Made by a program: the position numbers and the translations under genes
In this document: one piece after another, positions 11,706 to 23,040 of the stretch
How the letters are laid out: each line of letters starts with the position of its first letter
How positions within the stretch are numbered: the stretch's first letter is position 1
The notes under the pieces: model-generated
What the model was told of the DNA's origin: nothing
Seen by the model: the letters and a program-made list of their open reading frames with translations, nothing else
Databases searched by the model: none
Origin: Saccharina japonica
Taxonomy: Eukaryota; Sar; Phaeophyceae; Laminariales; Laminariaceae
NCBI GenBank assembly: GCA_008828725.1
Contig: MEHQ01000050.1
Coordinates: 62,001-126,000 of the forward strand
Reading direction: 5' to 3'
DNA: 64,000 nt

Positions 11706-14700
11706 CTGGAAAGGATAATGGATACGCTGAATAAAAGGCAGGAGAACGGCACGAGGGGGGGCGGAAACGGCGCAGAAGTGTTCAACCCGGAAAATGGGCC
11801 CACGATACCTTGTCGCTTCATGTATGAGATATATGGTAATTTTGGCCTCGAATGCATAACTCATTGCGCAGTTAGAAACTATTTTGTCTACCTTATTTAC
11901 CGGTAGCCACTTCAGTGCTCTACATGTATTGCTAAGACCAACTGTACCCAAGCTGGTACGCTGAACGTGAAACCATTTCCCGATGCTCACTGCTCTGGCA
12001 CGAAAATCACAGCAGCAATACTATGTATGGTATAATAACACCATATCAGTACTCCTTGCGGGACACGCCACAGCTCCAGTTCCAATGCGCATACGTCCGG
12101 CCGATCAACGTATAGCTTGTTCGTTAAAGTCTCTAGGAGGTGCCGGGGCTCTGAGACCTAAAAGAGGGCGTAGGCATTGCTGTGTTTGCATTATGAAACG
12201 AAAGTGCTCTGCAGCAAGACTTTTGATCGTTTCGGAGTTCCTGTTTGCTATCTACACTCGACTGTGGCCACGTAGGACGCTACGGACGGTCGAACTAGAT
12301 GCCCAGGTAGATTCACCTACTAGTGCTCGGCGCCCTCGTCGAAAATCTGAGTTAAAAATGTATCAGCAGCCGGCGAAACTGCCAGGTATGGCGAGTCGTT
12401 TTTGAGTAAAAGGCACGTTTCGTGATGCAAAATGCGTTTGATCGACACGCCTCCTGAGACACAAATGTTGGTCATGACCTTAGCTCTCTACAACTACTCT
12501 TGGGTCGACAGTCTCAGCATTAGAACTGGAGAAATGTCGTTTTCCGTAGGGAGCCATGAAAGGTAAAAATCACAACAGGAATAGTATGGCAACTGAAAAA
12601 AAACGTTTTTTTTTTTTTTGCTGTAATTGTTCTTACCCGAAGGGCCCTCTTATAACACGTTGGCTGCCTCATAGGCACGATGGACATCGCAGTAACAGCA
12701 GCAGTTGCACACTATCCATACCGCATGAAGACAGCTTCGATCTCCTCATATACAGGATGTACATCTTGCACGAGGATATATCAAATCCGTAAGTACGCGT
12801 GATCGAAGTATCTCGCTGAGCTTGCAAACATGAGTATTGACGAAACCCTCGATCTCACCGCTTTTGGTTTTAAATGTTTACGGACAATAAAGCGGCAAGG
12901 CAGTCTCCATGCCCTGAACCTTTTGGCAAATTAAATCTCATCTCAAACTCCTGTTTCGGGCCGGGTACCGTTTCAGGTCGAGGGGTCGAGAGCGGGGGAA
13001 AGGGCTGGCTAACCGCTCGAGCAGTGTACCAGCACTCACAGTCTCGTGCTGAGTGCGGAGAGGCACACGCATTGCCCATCCACGTCCAAATTTGTTGGCG
13101 GGATGTTGAGGAATCGTTGATGGGGTGAACGAAATAGACGCATCGGCGGGTGATCCGTAGGTGCACACGGGCTGCTGTGCTCACATGCTGATTTGCTCGG
13201 TGGGTCGCACACCGTCCACCTCTGATGCCGGTACTCGGCCGAGGACTATGGTGTGTGCCAGGCTATCGTGGCATCGCAAATACTCCCACAACACTGCCGC
13301 TGTACGCGCAAAGCGGGCTGTGGGAGTCGAGCGGACAACAGGTATCCCGGGGTGTGGTGTTTCACGTGTCACTTAACGATGCCTCCCTTCCTGACCTATC
13401 TGGTAAGTAATTAGCGTCGCTTTTTCATTTCGATATTGGCGTCAAATATATATCTTAGGAAGATGAGAATACTCTCGCCTTAATTTCGCTACGTTCGTTT
13501 CATTCTCCTTTTTGATGTACACCTTTCATGCCTGAACACGCCACAATGGCCTTGATCTCGCGAAGGTCACATTATTTTATTATACCTGGTATATTTTAGC
13601 CACATCGCGATTCCATTGGTGTTTCCGACCTCGGATACAGCAACCACTCCATCCCGTTAACTACGAGCCTAGACTGTTGCCCTTTCCCCCCCTATTTTTC
13701 TGTCGTATGATAATTTACGAGTAGCTGGTGCGTATTACATGTACACAAACGTGTGTCCCTCATTCAGCAGTCTACACGTAGAATATGCGAGTTAGAGTTA
13801 AAAACTTGTTCGAGCTTCTTTCGGGTTACAGTCTAAAGCGTATGGCCGTTCCACCGACGGGGCGATGCGCTTGTAACCCCTAGCAGGTACAACTGGAGCA
13901 AAACACAGGTGATACACAAGTTGAGTAGAGACAAAGCAAACCCACTGTACCGGTGCCGCCACAATTTCTGAGCTCGTCCCAAAGGGAATGCGATGTATGT
14001 AACCTGAAACATATGTTTGGAAGTGTTGTGATCGGCGAAACCCGCCTGAACCCTTTTATGGGTTGGTCTTGATACGAAAAAAGAAGAAACAAAGTAGCGA
14101 ACACAGGAACCGCCGGTTATCCACCGGTTATCCACTGAGGAGCTCAACCGGTAATAAATTCCCAGCGAAAACGCCCAACCCCTACCGTGGGATGCGTCGC
14201 CGATCATAGCTACTATCGGGCGTTGGTCGATCAGACGAAGTGCGAAGAAGCCTGTTACCGAGTGCATTATTTTGTGGACCTCTAAACGGCATAAATGGCA
14301 TTCGTAGGTGTGCCTATTTTGTTTTTTGCCTGATTACGTTTGAGCACCCAACCCCTTCAGAACTGGTCCCCATGTATTGGACAAAGTACTTGGAATAAGT
14401 GTGGAATATTGGGTTTCAGTTATGAATGGGCTAAGTTGCAGAGGTCCGTACGTGATTCGTGGTACATGTTTGGGCAATAACGAAGCCGTCCAGCAGAGCC
14501 GTGCTACGATAGGGGTGACACCTTTAGGCCCAAAAACCTTCACAAAATGGCCGGGCGCTTATCCCGAAATCGACGGGGGTTTTTTTCAACTTTTTGTTTG
14601 ATACACCAAAATACCATACCGTGGGAGTTTTCGTCGGGGTTGAGCTTTTGTTTTAGGAAAAAACAACAAATGGATGGGTTTAGTAGAGTTCCTCAAGTGG

Positions 14701-16410
14701 AAACCATCCGTACCAAAGAGTGCACTTCTACTGCAACACGTGCCTGCAGTAGGGGTTGGAATCCTATGTGTATTCCATGGAATTTTTTGCTTAGACGCCT
14801 ATAGCAGCATTTATAGGGTGTTGTCTTGATAGCTTACGTTCTACAAGTGAAGGGGATTTCTTTTGTTTGGGGGTGTGAGCTCAGCGAAGCTTCAGACAAG
14901 TTCGATGCTACGCCTGCCATACCGCACGTCGGACGTGCAATCCGTCTATCAATATGATAATACCGCTCCTCGCTTTTGAAATTACTCACCGACTAACAGT
15001 TTCGCAGGAACATCTGGCATCACTGCCGCCTAGTGATGGATCGAAAACCATCTGCCGCTCGGCAAGCCGATCCATAGGTGGACCTTGGGCATCTCCTGTT
15101 TGCCCGAGGTCTACCCTGCAGCTGGATTGTCCTGCAGTAGTACCAGGAGCAAAATCGCGCACGGTGAACAAACGTGCGGCGAACAAACGTGTCAACAGCA
15201 ATGGAAATAGTATGTGTGTTCTCGGGATCTACGCCAGGGTGAAACAAGCCATCTACCGCTTACATAGAGCAGACCCGGCCGCGTGGGTTTCCACCCATCA
15301 TATATCTCTTATATTGAATGATTCCAGTGATATCGTATAGGCGGTTATAAACCCGCCAACGGAGCGTCAAACAGCCGCGCGGTTTGCCAATATTAGGCAC
15401 ATAGTACTCACACCTGAGAACCTGAACGAAGAACGCGGAATAGTCCGATTATCAGGCACAGGTGGTGGATGGCTCTACCAGCAATGGGCAATGGAATGCA
15501 TGCAATCTACGGTGGGCACGCACCCAATGTTCCTGTGTTGGTACGTAACAGAAGATAACGGATGATCCAGCAGACAGCCGCTGGTTGCTAAACAGCTCAT
15601 CGGTAATGAGCATATCGAATGTACAACGTGGGGTACATTCACCATGTTCAGCCAAAAGCCGATTTTGAAACACACTGTACGCGTAACCCGTCAAATGTTC
15701 CCATGGCCTAAGAGCAGAACAAGTATGACATGAATCTATTGAAAATAGTGAAACCCGAATGGGGTAGATCCTCGGTGAATTACCCTCGGCGGTCAGGATG
15801 CTCAGAAAGGTAAACGCGTAGGACATGTCAAGCATTGGTACCTACCGGGTATACTGTAAGCCCTTGCGCACTCTTGACAGGAGGCAAAAACAATGAGACC
15901 ATCCATGTAGGAAGAGCGTTCAGTCGTAATAATACCACAGATCTGAGCGGCGAGAGACGTGCGATTCTACGTTGCGCAGGTCATACGCACCCCCTACCCC
16001 GGCAACCCGATCAGTTTTGTGTAGCGGAATCTGGACCCGTCAACTTGTCTTGGTCCGTATTTTCATTCAAAGTCCCAAACGATTATCACGTGCGCTTCCT
16101 CACCGAAGAAATGCTTGAGGTAGTCGCAAGTGCGTATGAGTGATCCCGTTGCCCAGTCAAACACCATCCCCGTGCCGCTCTTCGGCTCTCCGCGTTCTTG
16201 TACTTTAACTGTTTGGGTCAGCTTACCATCGCTGCCAGACCGTTCAAGGTTGCGGAACAGGAGCTCACAAGGTGGACACGCCTCCTCTGTAACAAACCCC
16301 TCATTTGCAACCGACGTTTCGCGTGGCGTTGAAGCGAGCCCGCCCATGGCTAAGCAGGCGATTGCCAACAACCTCGACATCATCATCCGTTGACGAAGGG
16401 CCGGCCTCAT
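11036..16410 (-). CDS. Carbohydrate sulfotransferase-like protein, three exons (join 16410-16104, 15095-14990, 11705-11036)
   Basis: I reconstructed this gene from three open segments whose splice phases agree (1083 nt, 360 residues plus stop). The protein starts with basic residues and a hydrophobic run (MMSRLLAIACLAMGGLA), as in a signal peptide or type II signal anchor, which fits Golgi-resident sulfotransferases. Residues 76-82 (PKSGTGM) look like the 5'-phosphosulfate-binding loop of PAPS-dependent sulfotransferases. Residues 206-218 (RDPRPAVVSAYYH) look like the 3'-phosphate-binding motif RDPxxxxxSxYxH. In this family the enzyme moves sulfate from PAPS to a glycan hydroxyl, and brown algae make abundant sulfated polysaccharides; the substrate here is unknown. 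Several cysteines (C131, C133, C150, C170) fit a lumenal protein. The start could be Met1 at 16410, the Met cluster at 16386, or upstream at 16470. Intron 1 is 1008 bp and intron 2 is 3284 bp, the latter loaded with repeats. No stop or frameshift is seen, so the gene looks intact. A further 5' exon cannot be excluded. Confidence 0.78.
12005..12650. mobile_element. TIR element of the GGGGCCCC family, copy in sulfotransferase intron 2
   Basis: The left end (CAGCAGCAATACTATG then CACCATATCAGTACTCCTT) is the inverted counterpart of 12517-12594 (TAGAACTGGAG then GGAATAGTATGGC), followed by a degraded GAAGGGCCCT. The interior matches 35200-35650. No coding capacity. Confidence 0.65.
12690..12870 (+). 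repeat. MSFDEIL-peptide repeat, diverged copy
   Basis: The plus strand reads YTGCTSCTRIYQIRKYA, stop, then SKYLAELANMSIDETLDLTA. It is the same order as the copies at 39525, 41245 and 59695. It lies in a sulfotransferase intron, opposite strand. Confidence 0.6.
14990..15095 (-). CDS. Sulfotransferase exon 2 (short middle exon)
   Basis: This 106-nt exon is not obvious from open-frame length alone. It encodes residues 103-138, including RQMVFDPSLGGSDARCSC. It ends exactly at a consensus donor (CG|GTGAGTAA), leaving two bases of an Arg codon that the first base of exon 3 completes. The upstream acceptor I chose (AAACAG, 15097-15096) gives the two bases needed after exon 1, though its pyrimidine tract is weak. 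A different acceptor a few codons upstream is possible. Confidence 0.68.
15096..16103 (-). other. Sulfotransferase intron 1
   Basis: This intron runs between the exon 1 donor GTGAGG and the exon 2 acceptor. It contains a 127-codon open frame (15452-15835, minus) that I do not recognise and that is not needed to complete the protein. Confidence 0.6.
16104..16410 (-). CDS. Sulfotransferase exon 1: signal sequence and 5'-PSB loop
   Basis: This exon codes for the basic-hydrophobic N-terminus, a CPPC-containing linker and the PKSGTGM loop, then TCDYLKHFF. The open frame runs on to a stop at 16063, but the codon series TTC TTC G is followed directly by a good donor (GTGAGG, minus strand, intron starting at 16103). 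That leaves phase 1, which the next exon completes as GGA (Gly103). Reading past the donor gives residues with no sulfotransferase character. Confidence 0.75.
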
Positions 16411-17040
16411 GTTCACTCTAGGCCTATGGCGTCTTCTTTCGGGCTTGAGAGTTCCTGGATTGCAGATCACGCGGGGACCGTATCAAGTAATGGGATATCG
16501 ACAGTATTGATCATGGTAGAGGTTACAGTGCAATGCGGTTTTAGTCACCGAAACCCATTCATGCAGCGCAAATGATATTCTCGTGAACTGCTGTCGAGTA
16601 AGTACTCAACAAGGGGAAGTCGTCCGTGAAATATGGCTGTCTTGCGAGTCGAACAAGGTTGTCCTAAGAAACGCCTGCCAAAGTACTCGAAAAGTGTATC
16701 ATACTTTTTCGAAAGCCTATAGCAGTGTTTACTTCAAGTAAATCCCTTTTACGCCCTTATTGAACAAGAGTACTCGTCGTAAGAAATGAAGCTGTGGCAG
16801 GCGGTGTACTTCACGACACTACGAAAAAACGACACATCGGCCTATTTCTTGATGGTTTTGTTTGAGTCGGAAATTGCAGGTCAACCTTAACGACCAAAAC
16901 GAAGAAATTCAAGTTGAAATCTATCTTCCAAAACAATTTATTTTGTTTTTTTACATGATATGATACATGAAAGTCGGTTAATTTCGACGTACTGTGTTTT
17001 TTACAATCTGGCGGAGAAAAGCAAAGGAACGTGTTTCCGG
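16411..17040. other. Upstream region of the sulfotransferase, nothing assigned
   Basis: This should contain the promoter and 5' leader of the minus-strand gene. I see no core promoter motif that I would defend. Confidence 0.3.
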
Positions 17041-17047
17041 ATCACTC

Positions 17048-18675
17048 AAGGGGCCCCTTCGGTCATGATGAAAAGATAGTACTTGAGTGTTGAAAAAAAA
17101 GGTTATTCGGGATCGGGAACCGATATAAGGATAATCTGCAGTTTGTTGTTATAGAGATAATTCGGCGTTATGGTTCATATTCTTTGGCTGAGCACGTACA
17201 CTACGTAGCTCACTTGTAGCAGCAACGGGCTTTGTTTGGTTGATCGCGCTTGTGGTAATATATTTCGTGGATACCGCACGGAACGGTGCTGGTAGACTGG
17301 TAGAACACGCGAACAGACAGGGCTGTTGCTTGCAATTGGACAGCGGTCGTTCGCTGGCCTAGATTTTTCGTGATTTCTAGAGTTCATCGATAGGCGGCGA
17401 ATGGGGGAATTGGTGAGAGCATAAAGCAACATCGGGGGTGGATGGAGCGCTTCATGCGATAGGCGGATGGAGCGCTTCATTCGATACACAGGCAGCAAGC
17501 GCGGAAGCGTCGACACCGTGCATCGTATCGACTGGTGTTGTTGTACGTGCAGATACTGGTTGTTGTTATTTTTGTTTCTGCTCAATCGCCAACACTGGTG
17601 GGACGAGAGCGTGTGCGTTTGTAAACGGTTCGAGCGAGTTGTGTTGCTTGTGCAAAACGCAAACGCGGAAAGAAATCGCCACACTTTCAACTTCATGACC
17701 AATTTTCAAAGAATACAAATATGTATTTTTCGTTTTTTATACAGCAGCAATACTATTACTGGTATAATAACACCATATCAGTACTCCTTACGGAAAACGG
17801 CATAGCTCCAGTTCTAATGCCCAGAATTTCGACCAAAGAGTATTTGCAGAGAGCTTAGATCATGGTGAACATTTCTCAGGAGGCATATCGATCAGATTCC
17901 TTGTTCATCACGAAAAGTGCCTCTTACTCGAAAACGACTCGCCATACCCCTGGTACCCTAGACGAATTTGAAAAATTGCAGTTTCTCCGGCTGCTGATAC
18001 TGTTTCAACTCAGATTTTCGACGAGGACGCCGAGCACTAGTAGGTGAACGTACGTGGCGTCATCCCACGGTAGGGGTGCAGCAGATTTTTCTGAGCTCCT
18101 CACATGAGGAGCTTAATATCTCACCCGAAACATGACTTCGGAAACATTGGTTCGCGCAATAACACCAAACCTTCCAATGCGGTAGTCCAAAAATAAATAC
18201 ACCAGTAAAATCATTATAGTATGCGGTGGTTACTCACGTGAGAAGCACAACCGGTCAAAAAATATGGAGCCTAAAAGTGGTACCCCTACTGTGGAATTGC
18301 TCCGTGGTCCTCTAGTTCGACCGCCCGTAGCGTCCTACGTGGCCACAGCAGAGTGTAGATACCCAACAGGAGCTCCGGAAAGATCTAAATCTTGCTGCGG
18401 AGCGCTTTCGTTTCGTGATGCAAACACAGCAATACTAGCCCTCCCTTGCAGATACAAGGGTCCCAATACCTTCTAGAGACTAAAACGAACAAGTTATGCG
18501 GTTGTCGGTCGGAGGTCTGAGCACTAGAACTGGAGCTATGCCGTTTTTCGTAAGGAGTACTGATATGGTGTTATTATACCAGAAATAGTATCGCTGCAGA
18601 AAAAAAAAAAACGAAAAATATATATTTTTCAACTCTCAAGTACTCTTGTTTGATGATGACCGAAGGGGCCCCTTA
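17048..18675. mobile_element. TIR element with palindromic GGGGCCCC ends, interrupted
   Basis: The left end is GGGGCCCCTTCGGTCATGAT (17050) and the right end is ATGACCGAAGGGGCCCC (ending near 18673). Subterminal arms also match inverted (17730-17820 against 18522-18606, with AGTACTCCTTACG and CGTAAGGAGTACT). The left arm is split by about 600 bp (17100-17700) that resembles 19090-19330. No transposase is visible. A TAA/TTA-type target duplication is possible but not clean. Confidence 0.65.
17100..17345 (+). repeat. Dispersed repeat, copy 1 of a direct pair
   Basis: Shares GGGAACCGAT, TTTGTTTGGTTGATCG and GGTAGAACACGCGAACAGACA with 19090-19330 in the same order and orientation. Confidence 0.6.
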
Positions 18676-19089
18676 ATGATATTCTTCGTAATGTATGTAT
18701 TGTATCACGAATCACGAAGGAATGCTTCTCGCAGCTCTTCGCACGATTGCTCCCGATGGAATAGACTGGCGCGCTAAAAATAAAATAAAATAAAATCATC
18801 CGCACCTAGAATGTTCACCCCGATCTAAAAAATAAACGATGTGGTGATCGAAAACGTTTAACTGCCACACACATTCGTCAATTATCGATTATCTTGACTA
18901 GAGAGAATTGTAGGTAGCCTATTAACACTAAAGTTTCGGAAGCTCGTGCTGTTCCGGCGATCGCGCTCATGACACAAAAACAACACGGTGGTTATTTTCA
19001 AAAACGAAATCGAACGAATATCGAATGGAGTTCTGAGTGATTCTTTTAAATTCCACCTTGACGACGTGAAGGATGTTCTTTGTATATGG

Positions 19090-19335
19090 ATAATATTTTC
19101 AGAGAACGGGAACCGATCCAAGAATAATATGTTGTTTGTTGTTCTAGAGAGAATAAGGCGTTTGGTTCATATTCGTGGCTAAAAAAACAGCAACGAGGCA
19201 CTGTTTGGTTGATCGTGTGAGTTGGAATACCAAGTGGGTACAGTACGGAACAGTGCTGGCAGAATGGTAGAACACGCGAACAGACATGGCTGCTGCTTTT
19301 GTAACTGGCCAGCGGTTGGTGGGCTAGATGTTTAA
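19090..19335 (+). repeat. Dispersed repeat, copy 2 of a direct pair
   Basis: Direct counterpart of 17100-17345, at roughly 75-80% identity by eye. Confidence 0.6.
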
Positions 19336-20045
19336 TAATTTTTCATTGAATATTGCAGTTCCAAGCTCGGAAAGGAATGCGTGAGACGGGTCGAGTGGTG
19401 CAGGCAGCGTACGCGCAAACGTCAACATCACGCATCTCAAAGACCGGTATGTTCTCAGGTAGTTTGGTAATCTCTGACGCCTAAGGGCCGAGGGCGTACA
19501 TACGTGCTTTAGGGTGGCTTAAGCGACTTTCGAGGTGAGCTCGTTGTCATCCTTTTTCACTTTACGAGGATTATTTTACCTGGTGTACAGCACTACTGCA
19601 GTAGTAGCGCTCGTGCTTACCAAGTACAATTACTGCTTTGCTCGTATACGTACATACAAGGTACCGCCGGGTAAAGAGAGCTCTGCGGGAAAAATGAATA
19701 CATATACCTTTCTATTCGGGGCAGTACCAGTTTAGCAGCTATTGCTATCACACGCACAAGTCTGGGGGGTGAGGTATTGTTGACAGCAATGTCACTTTAG
19801 GACAAAATACCCGTCGTTCAAACCCAAACACTAAACGGTTCTTATGTAATGGCCATAAACCGCGGTTCCTATCTTGTGGCCCAGAGTGGCATCTACTTTC
19901 GTAAAAGGTACCCTGCTCACGTTTGGTACCTTGATCCCGCATTGGGCACAGTTTGGGGTGTGTCTTAAAATCAGTCTAAAGCCGTTTCCCAATGGGAGGT
20001 TTGTCACAATCGCAACAAGGTATCTGGCGACTTAACATGCCTTAC
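19336..20045. other. No recognisable feature
   Basis: Unassigned sequence preceding the LINE fragment. Confidence 0.35.
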
Positions 20046-20049
20046 AGGT

Positions 20050-20469
20050 TTCAAACGGTTCGGGCCGGAGCTGTACGACACTAAGACGGCCCCACTTAGT
20101 CTAAAAGTACGCATGTTGAAGGCCGAGGTGATTTAGACCCTGCTGTACGGATGTGTGACGTGGACTCTCAGTGCACGATACTTCGCCAAGCTCCGATCGG
20201 TGCACTACCAAGCCCTCCTGCGTGTCATTGGCTTCCAGCGTCAACAGCGTGGCGACTACAGGACCCTCTCGTACGCGAAGGCTCTCAAGCAGACACGATA
20301 CGAGAGCATCGAAACCACGATCCATAAACGGCGGCTGTTCTTTGCGGGGGGCGTGGCACGGCAACACAAGGGACGACTACCCAGCCGGGTGATGTTCAAG
20401 ACAACGACGGGGAGGGGGGGACGCAGAACGGGCGGACAGCTTAAGCCTTGGGCAGAAATGCCTTGTTGA
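20050..20469 (+). pseudogene. LINE reverse transcriptase ORF, C-terminal part
   Basis: Reading from FKRFGPELYDTKTAPLSLKV, an in-frame TAG at 20134 is followed by TLLYGCVTWTLSARYFAKL, then RVIGFQRQQRGDYRTLSYAK and RRLFFAGGVARQ. In the LINE families this resembles, this is the segment after the palm and thumb of the reverse transcriptase. The stop, and the lack of an upstream YADD region, show a 5'-truncated dead copy. LINE 3' non-coding sequence follows downstream, as expected. Confidence 0.75.
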
Positions 20470-21790
20470 AGGCTTCAAGGTGTTTCGAGCCACCGAGATA
20501 TCCACGGCACAGTCCCCGTTTGTGTTTGGTATCGAGAGCGCAGTGTGGACCGTTGCAGCAAATATGGCGGGCATGTGGTACAAGGATGAGGTGGACCTGA
20601 GTAGACAGCGCGACGCATCCGTTGCAGGTGCTGCACAAGGGGAAGGGGGGGGGGGGGCAACATTCGTAACGAGACCGCGGTTGATGAGAGCAGGGAAGAG
20701 ACAGCTGACAGGATGGCAAGGTACCAGGCCGACTAGTAAGTAGAACTCGTATAGACTACGCGTACCGCGCACCTCTGTTGTAGCTGCTTCGAACGCGGCC
20801 CTGTAGTGTTTGGTTTCGTTATCTTCCTATTTCTGCCTCTCGTTTCTTATCCCAGTGATAATAAACAAGTACTACCTGGCTTGGTTGATGGTGAGCTCGG
20901 TGCGTTTCCTTTTTGTTCTAATAGTGGTCTTGCTTCGTTTTTATTTATAGTTTATTTGCTTGGGGTATGGCCCGTCGCATCTCCAGGGGGGCACGACAGC
21001 GAGCTACAACCTCTCGCATTATTATTAGTCTTATTGTTCTTATTATTTTGCCGTGGTCGCTTTTGCCTTTGTTTTGTTTTCGTGTCCTTCCGTATTTACT
21101 CAATTGTCTTGGATTGTTTACCTACCTATGATACGTACTGTAAAAGTATTCATTTTGTTTTTTGTTATTTCCTCCTCTCGTTCCTGTTTTTCGTGTATGG
21201 CACGAAAACGAAACGAGTAGGAAGCGCCACGCACCCGTTGTATGGGTGGCGCCCAAAGGAATGGAGTCGGGGGGAGGGACGGTTCGTAGGGAAACCGCGG
21301 CTGACGAAAGCCGGAAGGAAACGGCAGACAACGTGGTAACAGACCGACTAGCTGGTTGAAACTGTCTCTACTACGGTTACAAACCTGCCTCGGATGCGTG
21401 CAAGATGCTTTTGGTGTGCTTCGGTTGCCTATCCTTCCCTTTTGTCTTATTCTTGCTCTGTATACATTTTACTTTATTTTATTTATGTTTCTGTCACGTC
21501 TCCGGGAGAAACACGACACTTTCTTTGTCTTTTGTTGTCGTTTTAGTTTGTTTGTTGATCTGCTTTGTTGTATATATTTGCATTATTTATTTTATCCCTT
21601 TTTGCTTATTATTTTCTTGTTTTCTCTTTCACGCTGCTGGGTTGCTAGCAGGGTAGGTCGTGACTGTCGTATATGGCATTGCATTGTCTGCTCTGCTTAC
21701 TGCATTGTAGCGTAGTATCTCTGTGTCGTAGTTTTGCGACCACATAACTAACGTCTCTCTATTAATAGGACAAAGAGTTGGCAAAGACAC
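20470..21790 (+). mobile_element. LINE 3' region following the RT fragment
   Basis: Two similar blocks (about 20640-20740 and 21230-21355, both with GAGACCGCGG/GAAACCGCGG then GACCGACTAG) are separated by T-rich sequence. The second runs on into the 3' UTR shared with other copies (CTGTCACGTCTCC..GGGAGAAACACGACAC, CTGTGTCGTAGTTTTG). The distal end (21725-21790) is diverged. A rearrangement or two overlapping insertions explains the duplicate block. Confidence 0.65.
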
Positions 21791-21799
21791 TACAGTACA

Positions 21800-22740
21800 C
21801 ATACACAAAATTGCTAAAATGTCGACATATACAAAGTTTTTTCCATGAAATGTATGCATATTGAGTCATATAACATCGTCAGACAGGGCGATATTATCGC
21901 CATGCGTGGTTAGTCGACTCGGTGGGAATCGCACCATGTCGATATTTACTGTAGTGTTCTGTTTCTTGAGCAAAGAGCCGGAATACGTGGAATTTCATGA
22001 TGAAACAGTCGGAATGTGTGCACGGTGAGCAAAGAAATGGACGCACGGCGAGCTGAGCATCCGAGCTGTGGGACACACAGACACTTTTCAAGAGCGTGAG
22101 TGACTGCGGTTGTCCACTGCAACGTACCTCCAGGCCGTTACCATGGACAACAGTAAGTAACAGTGACCGGCAGCTTGTTGCGAAGAAGGCCATACCGATG
22201 CTCCTGAGGCCAGGAGTAGGCGGACGCCCGGGTTCAGCATCATCGCGCACTGGTGGAGTGCAAACATCTATCTGCTCCTCCTTTTCTTCGCTTCCGTCAT
22301 CGTCGGGTCTAGGCGATGACTGTGTTCCGCGACAGCGAGGTTAATTAATTTAATCTGGATATGCCGCAGCACCAGCGCAAAACCCGCTCGTGTTGCGGCG
22401 TCGCGCATGCCGGATGCCAACTTCATAGAGGATACAGATGCTGTTGCACGGCAGTCTAACGAGAGAAGCAGCAGCAACCACAGTCTCATGCCCGTGCCGT
22501 TTGCCGTGACCTTGGCCGTGTGGCCTGTGTCGTGTTCCGTGTGCTTGGTTGTATTTACTTGTTGCCACAAGTACAGGTGCTGCAGTGACGGGACAGTCAT
22601 AAATTGGAATTAGACTCCGCCGTTAATGTCGAGCAGGAAAACTACGCCATGTTCAGTTTTATATCGAGCGAAATACGAATACGTAGCGATATGTCGATAT
22701 TTGTTTTTTTATTAAAGAGTGCAAATATATCACCATATTG
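21800..22740. other. Mostly unassigned
   Basis: Apart from a weak exon candidate at 22268-22489, I see no feature. Confidence 0.3.
22268..22489 (-). CDS. Possible N-terminal exon with a signal-like sequence (weak)
   Basis: The frame begins MRLWLLLLLSLDCRATAS, which resembles a secretory signal peptide with a cleavage-like end, then continues 56 residues to a stop. There is no recognisable domain, no downstream exon I can join, and the surrounding DNA is repeat-rich. It could easily be chance. Confidence 0.15.
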   Translation of the reverse strand: MRLWLLLLLSLDCRATASVSSMKLASGMRDAATRAGFALVLRHIQIKLINLAVAEHSHRLDPTMTEAKKRRSR

Positions 22741-22744
22741 AGTT

Positions 22745-22803
22745 GTACAGATCTCTACTGGGTGTGCTGGATGACGACGGGTATAAAGGACGGTTCAATG
22801 TGA
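22745..22803 (+). repeat. LINE 3' terminal fragment
   Basis: ACTGGGTGTGCTGGATGACG through GGTTCAATGTGAATAACACACAC is the conserved 3' end and AC tail of the family. Confidence 0.6.
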
Positions 22804-22939
22804 ATAACACACACTGCATTGGAAGGTAGTGTCGTGGTTTTGTGACGAGATTCTACTGAAAATACCGTTAGCTCTCTAGAGGATGAAGAATCGGCACGAT
22901 CAAACGGGGTGGGGTGTGCTAAATGTCGGGTAGAAAAAG

Positions 22940-23040
22940 TCCAGGGCTTGTCGTGGGCAACGCCGATGGGCCGGGCCGGGGTTGGGCAGGGCCCGGCCCG
23001 GCCCATCAATTTTATGATCGGCCGCGGCCCGGCCCGGCCC
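22940..23040 (-). repeat. GGCCCGGCCC minisatellite element, truncated copy
   Basis: Starts AGGGCTTGTCGTGGGC, the same terminal sequence as 61012 and (inverted) 26575, then runs of GGCCCGGCCC. It directly abuts the GGTACC element. Confidence 0.65.

Larger units (their letters stand above)
11706..14989 (-). other. Sulfotransferase intron 2, repeat-filled
   Basis: This 3.3-kb intron holds a TIR element (12005-12650), a copy of the MSFDEIL-peptide repeat (12690-12870, plus strand) and unassigned sequence. The only further coding-like piece is an open frame on the opposite strand at 13225-13405 that ends at a GTAAGT donor sequence; it has no recognisable domain. Confidence 0.6.

Noticed and set aside
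13225..13405. Plus-strand exon ending at a consensus GTAAGT donor inside sulfotransferase intron 2
   Set aside because: No domain, no acceptor or partner exon that I can defend; a donor-like hexamer is expected by chance at this density.
15452..15835. 127-codon minus-strand frame as an extra sulfotransferase exon
   Set aside because: Adding it would break the phase agreement between exons 1 and 2, and the residues show no sulfotransferase character.
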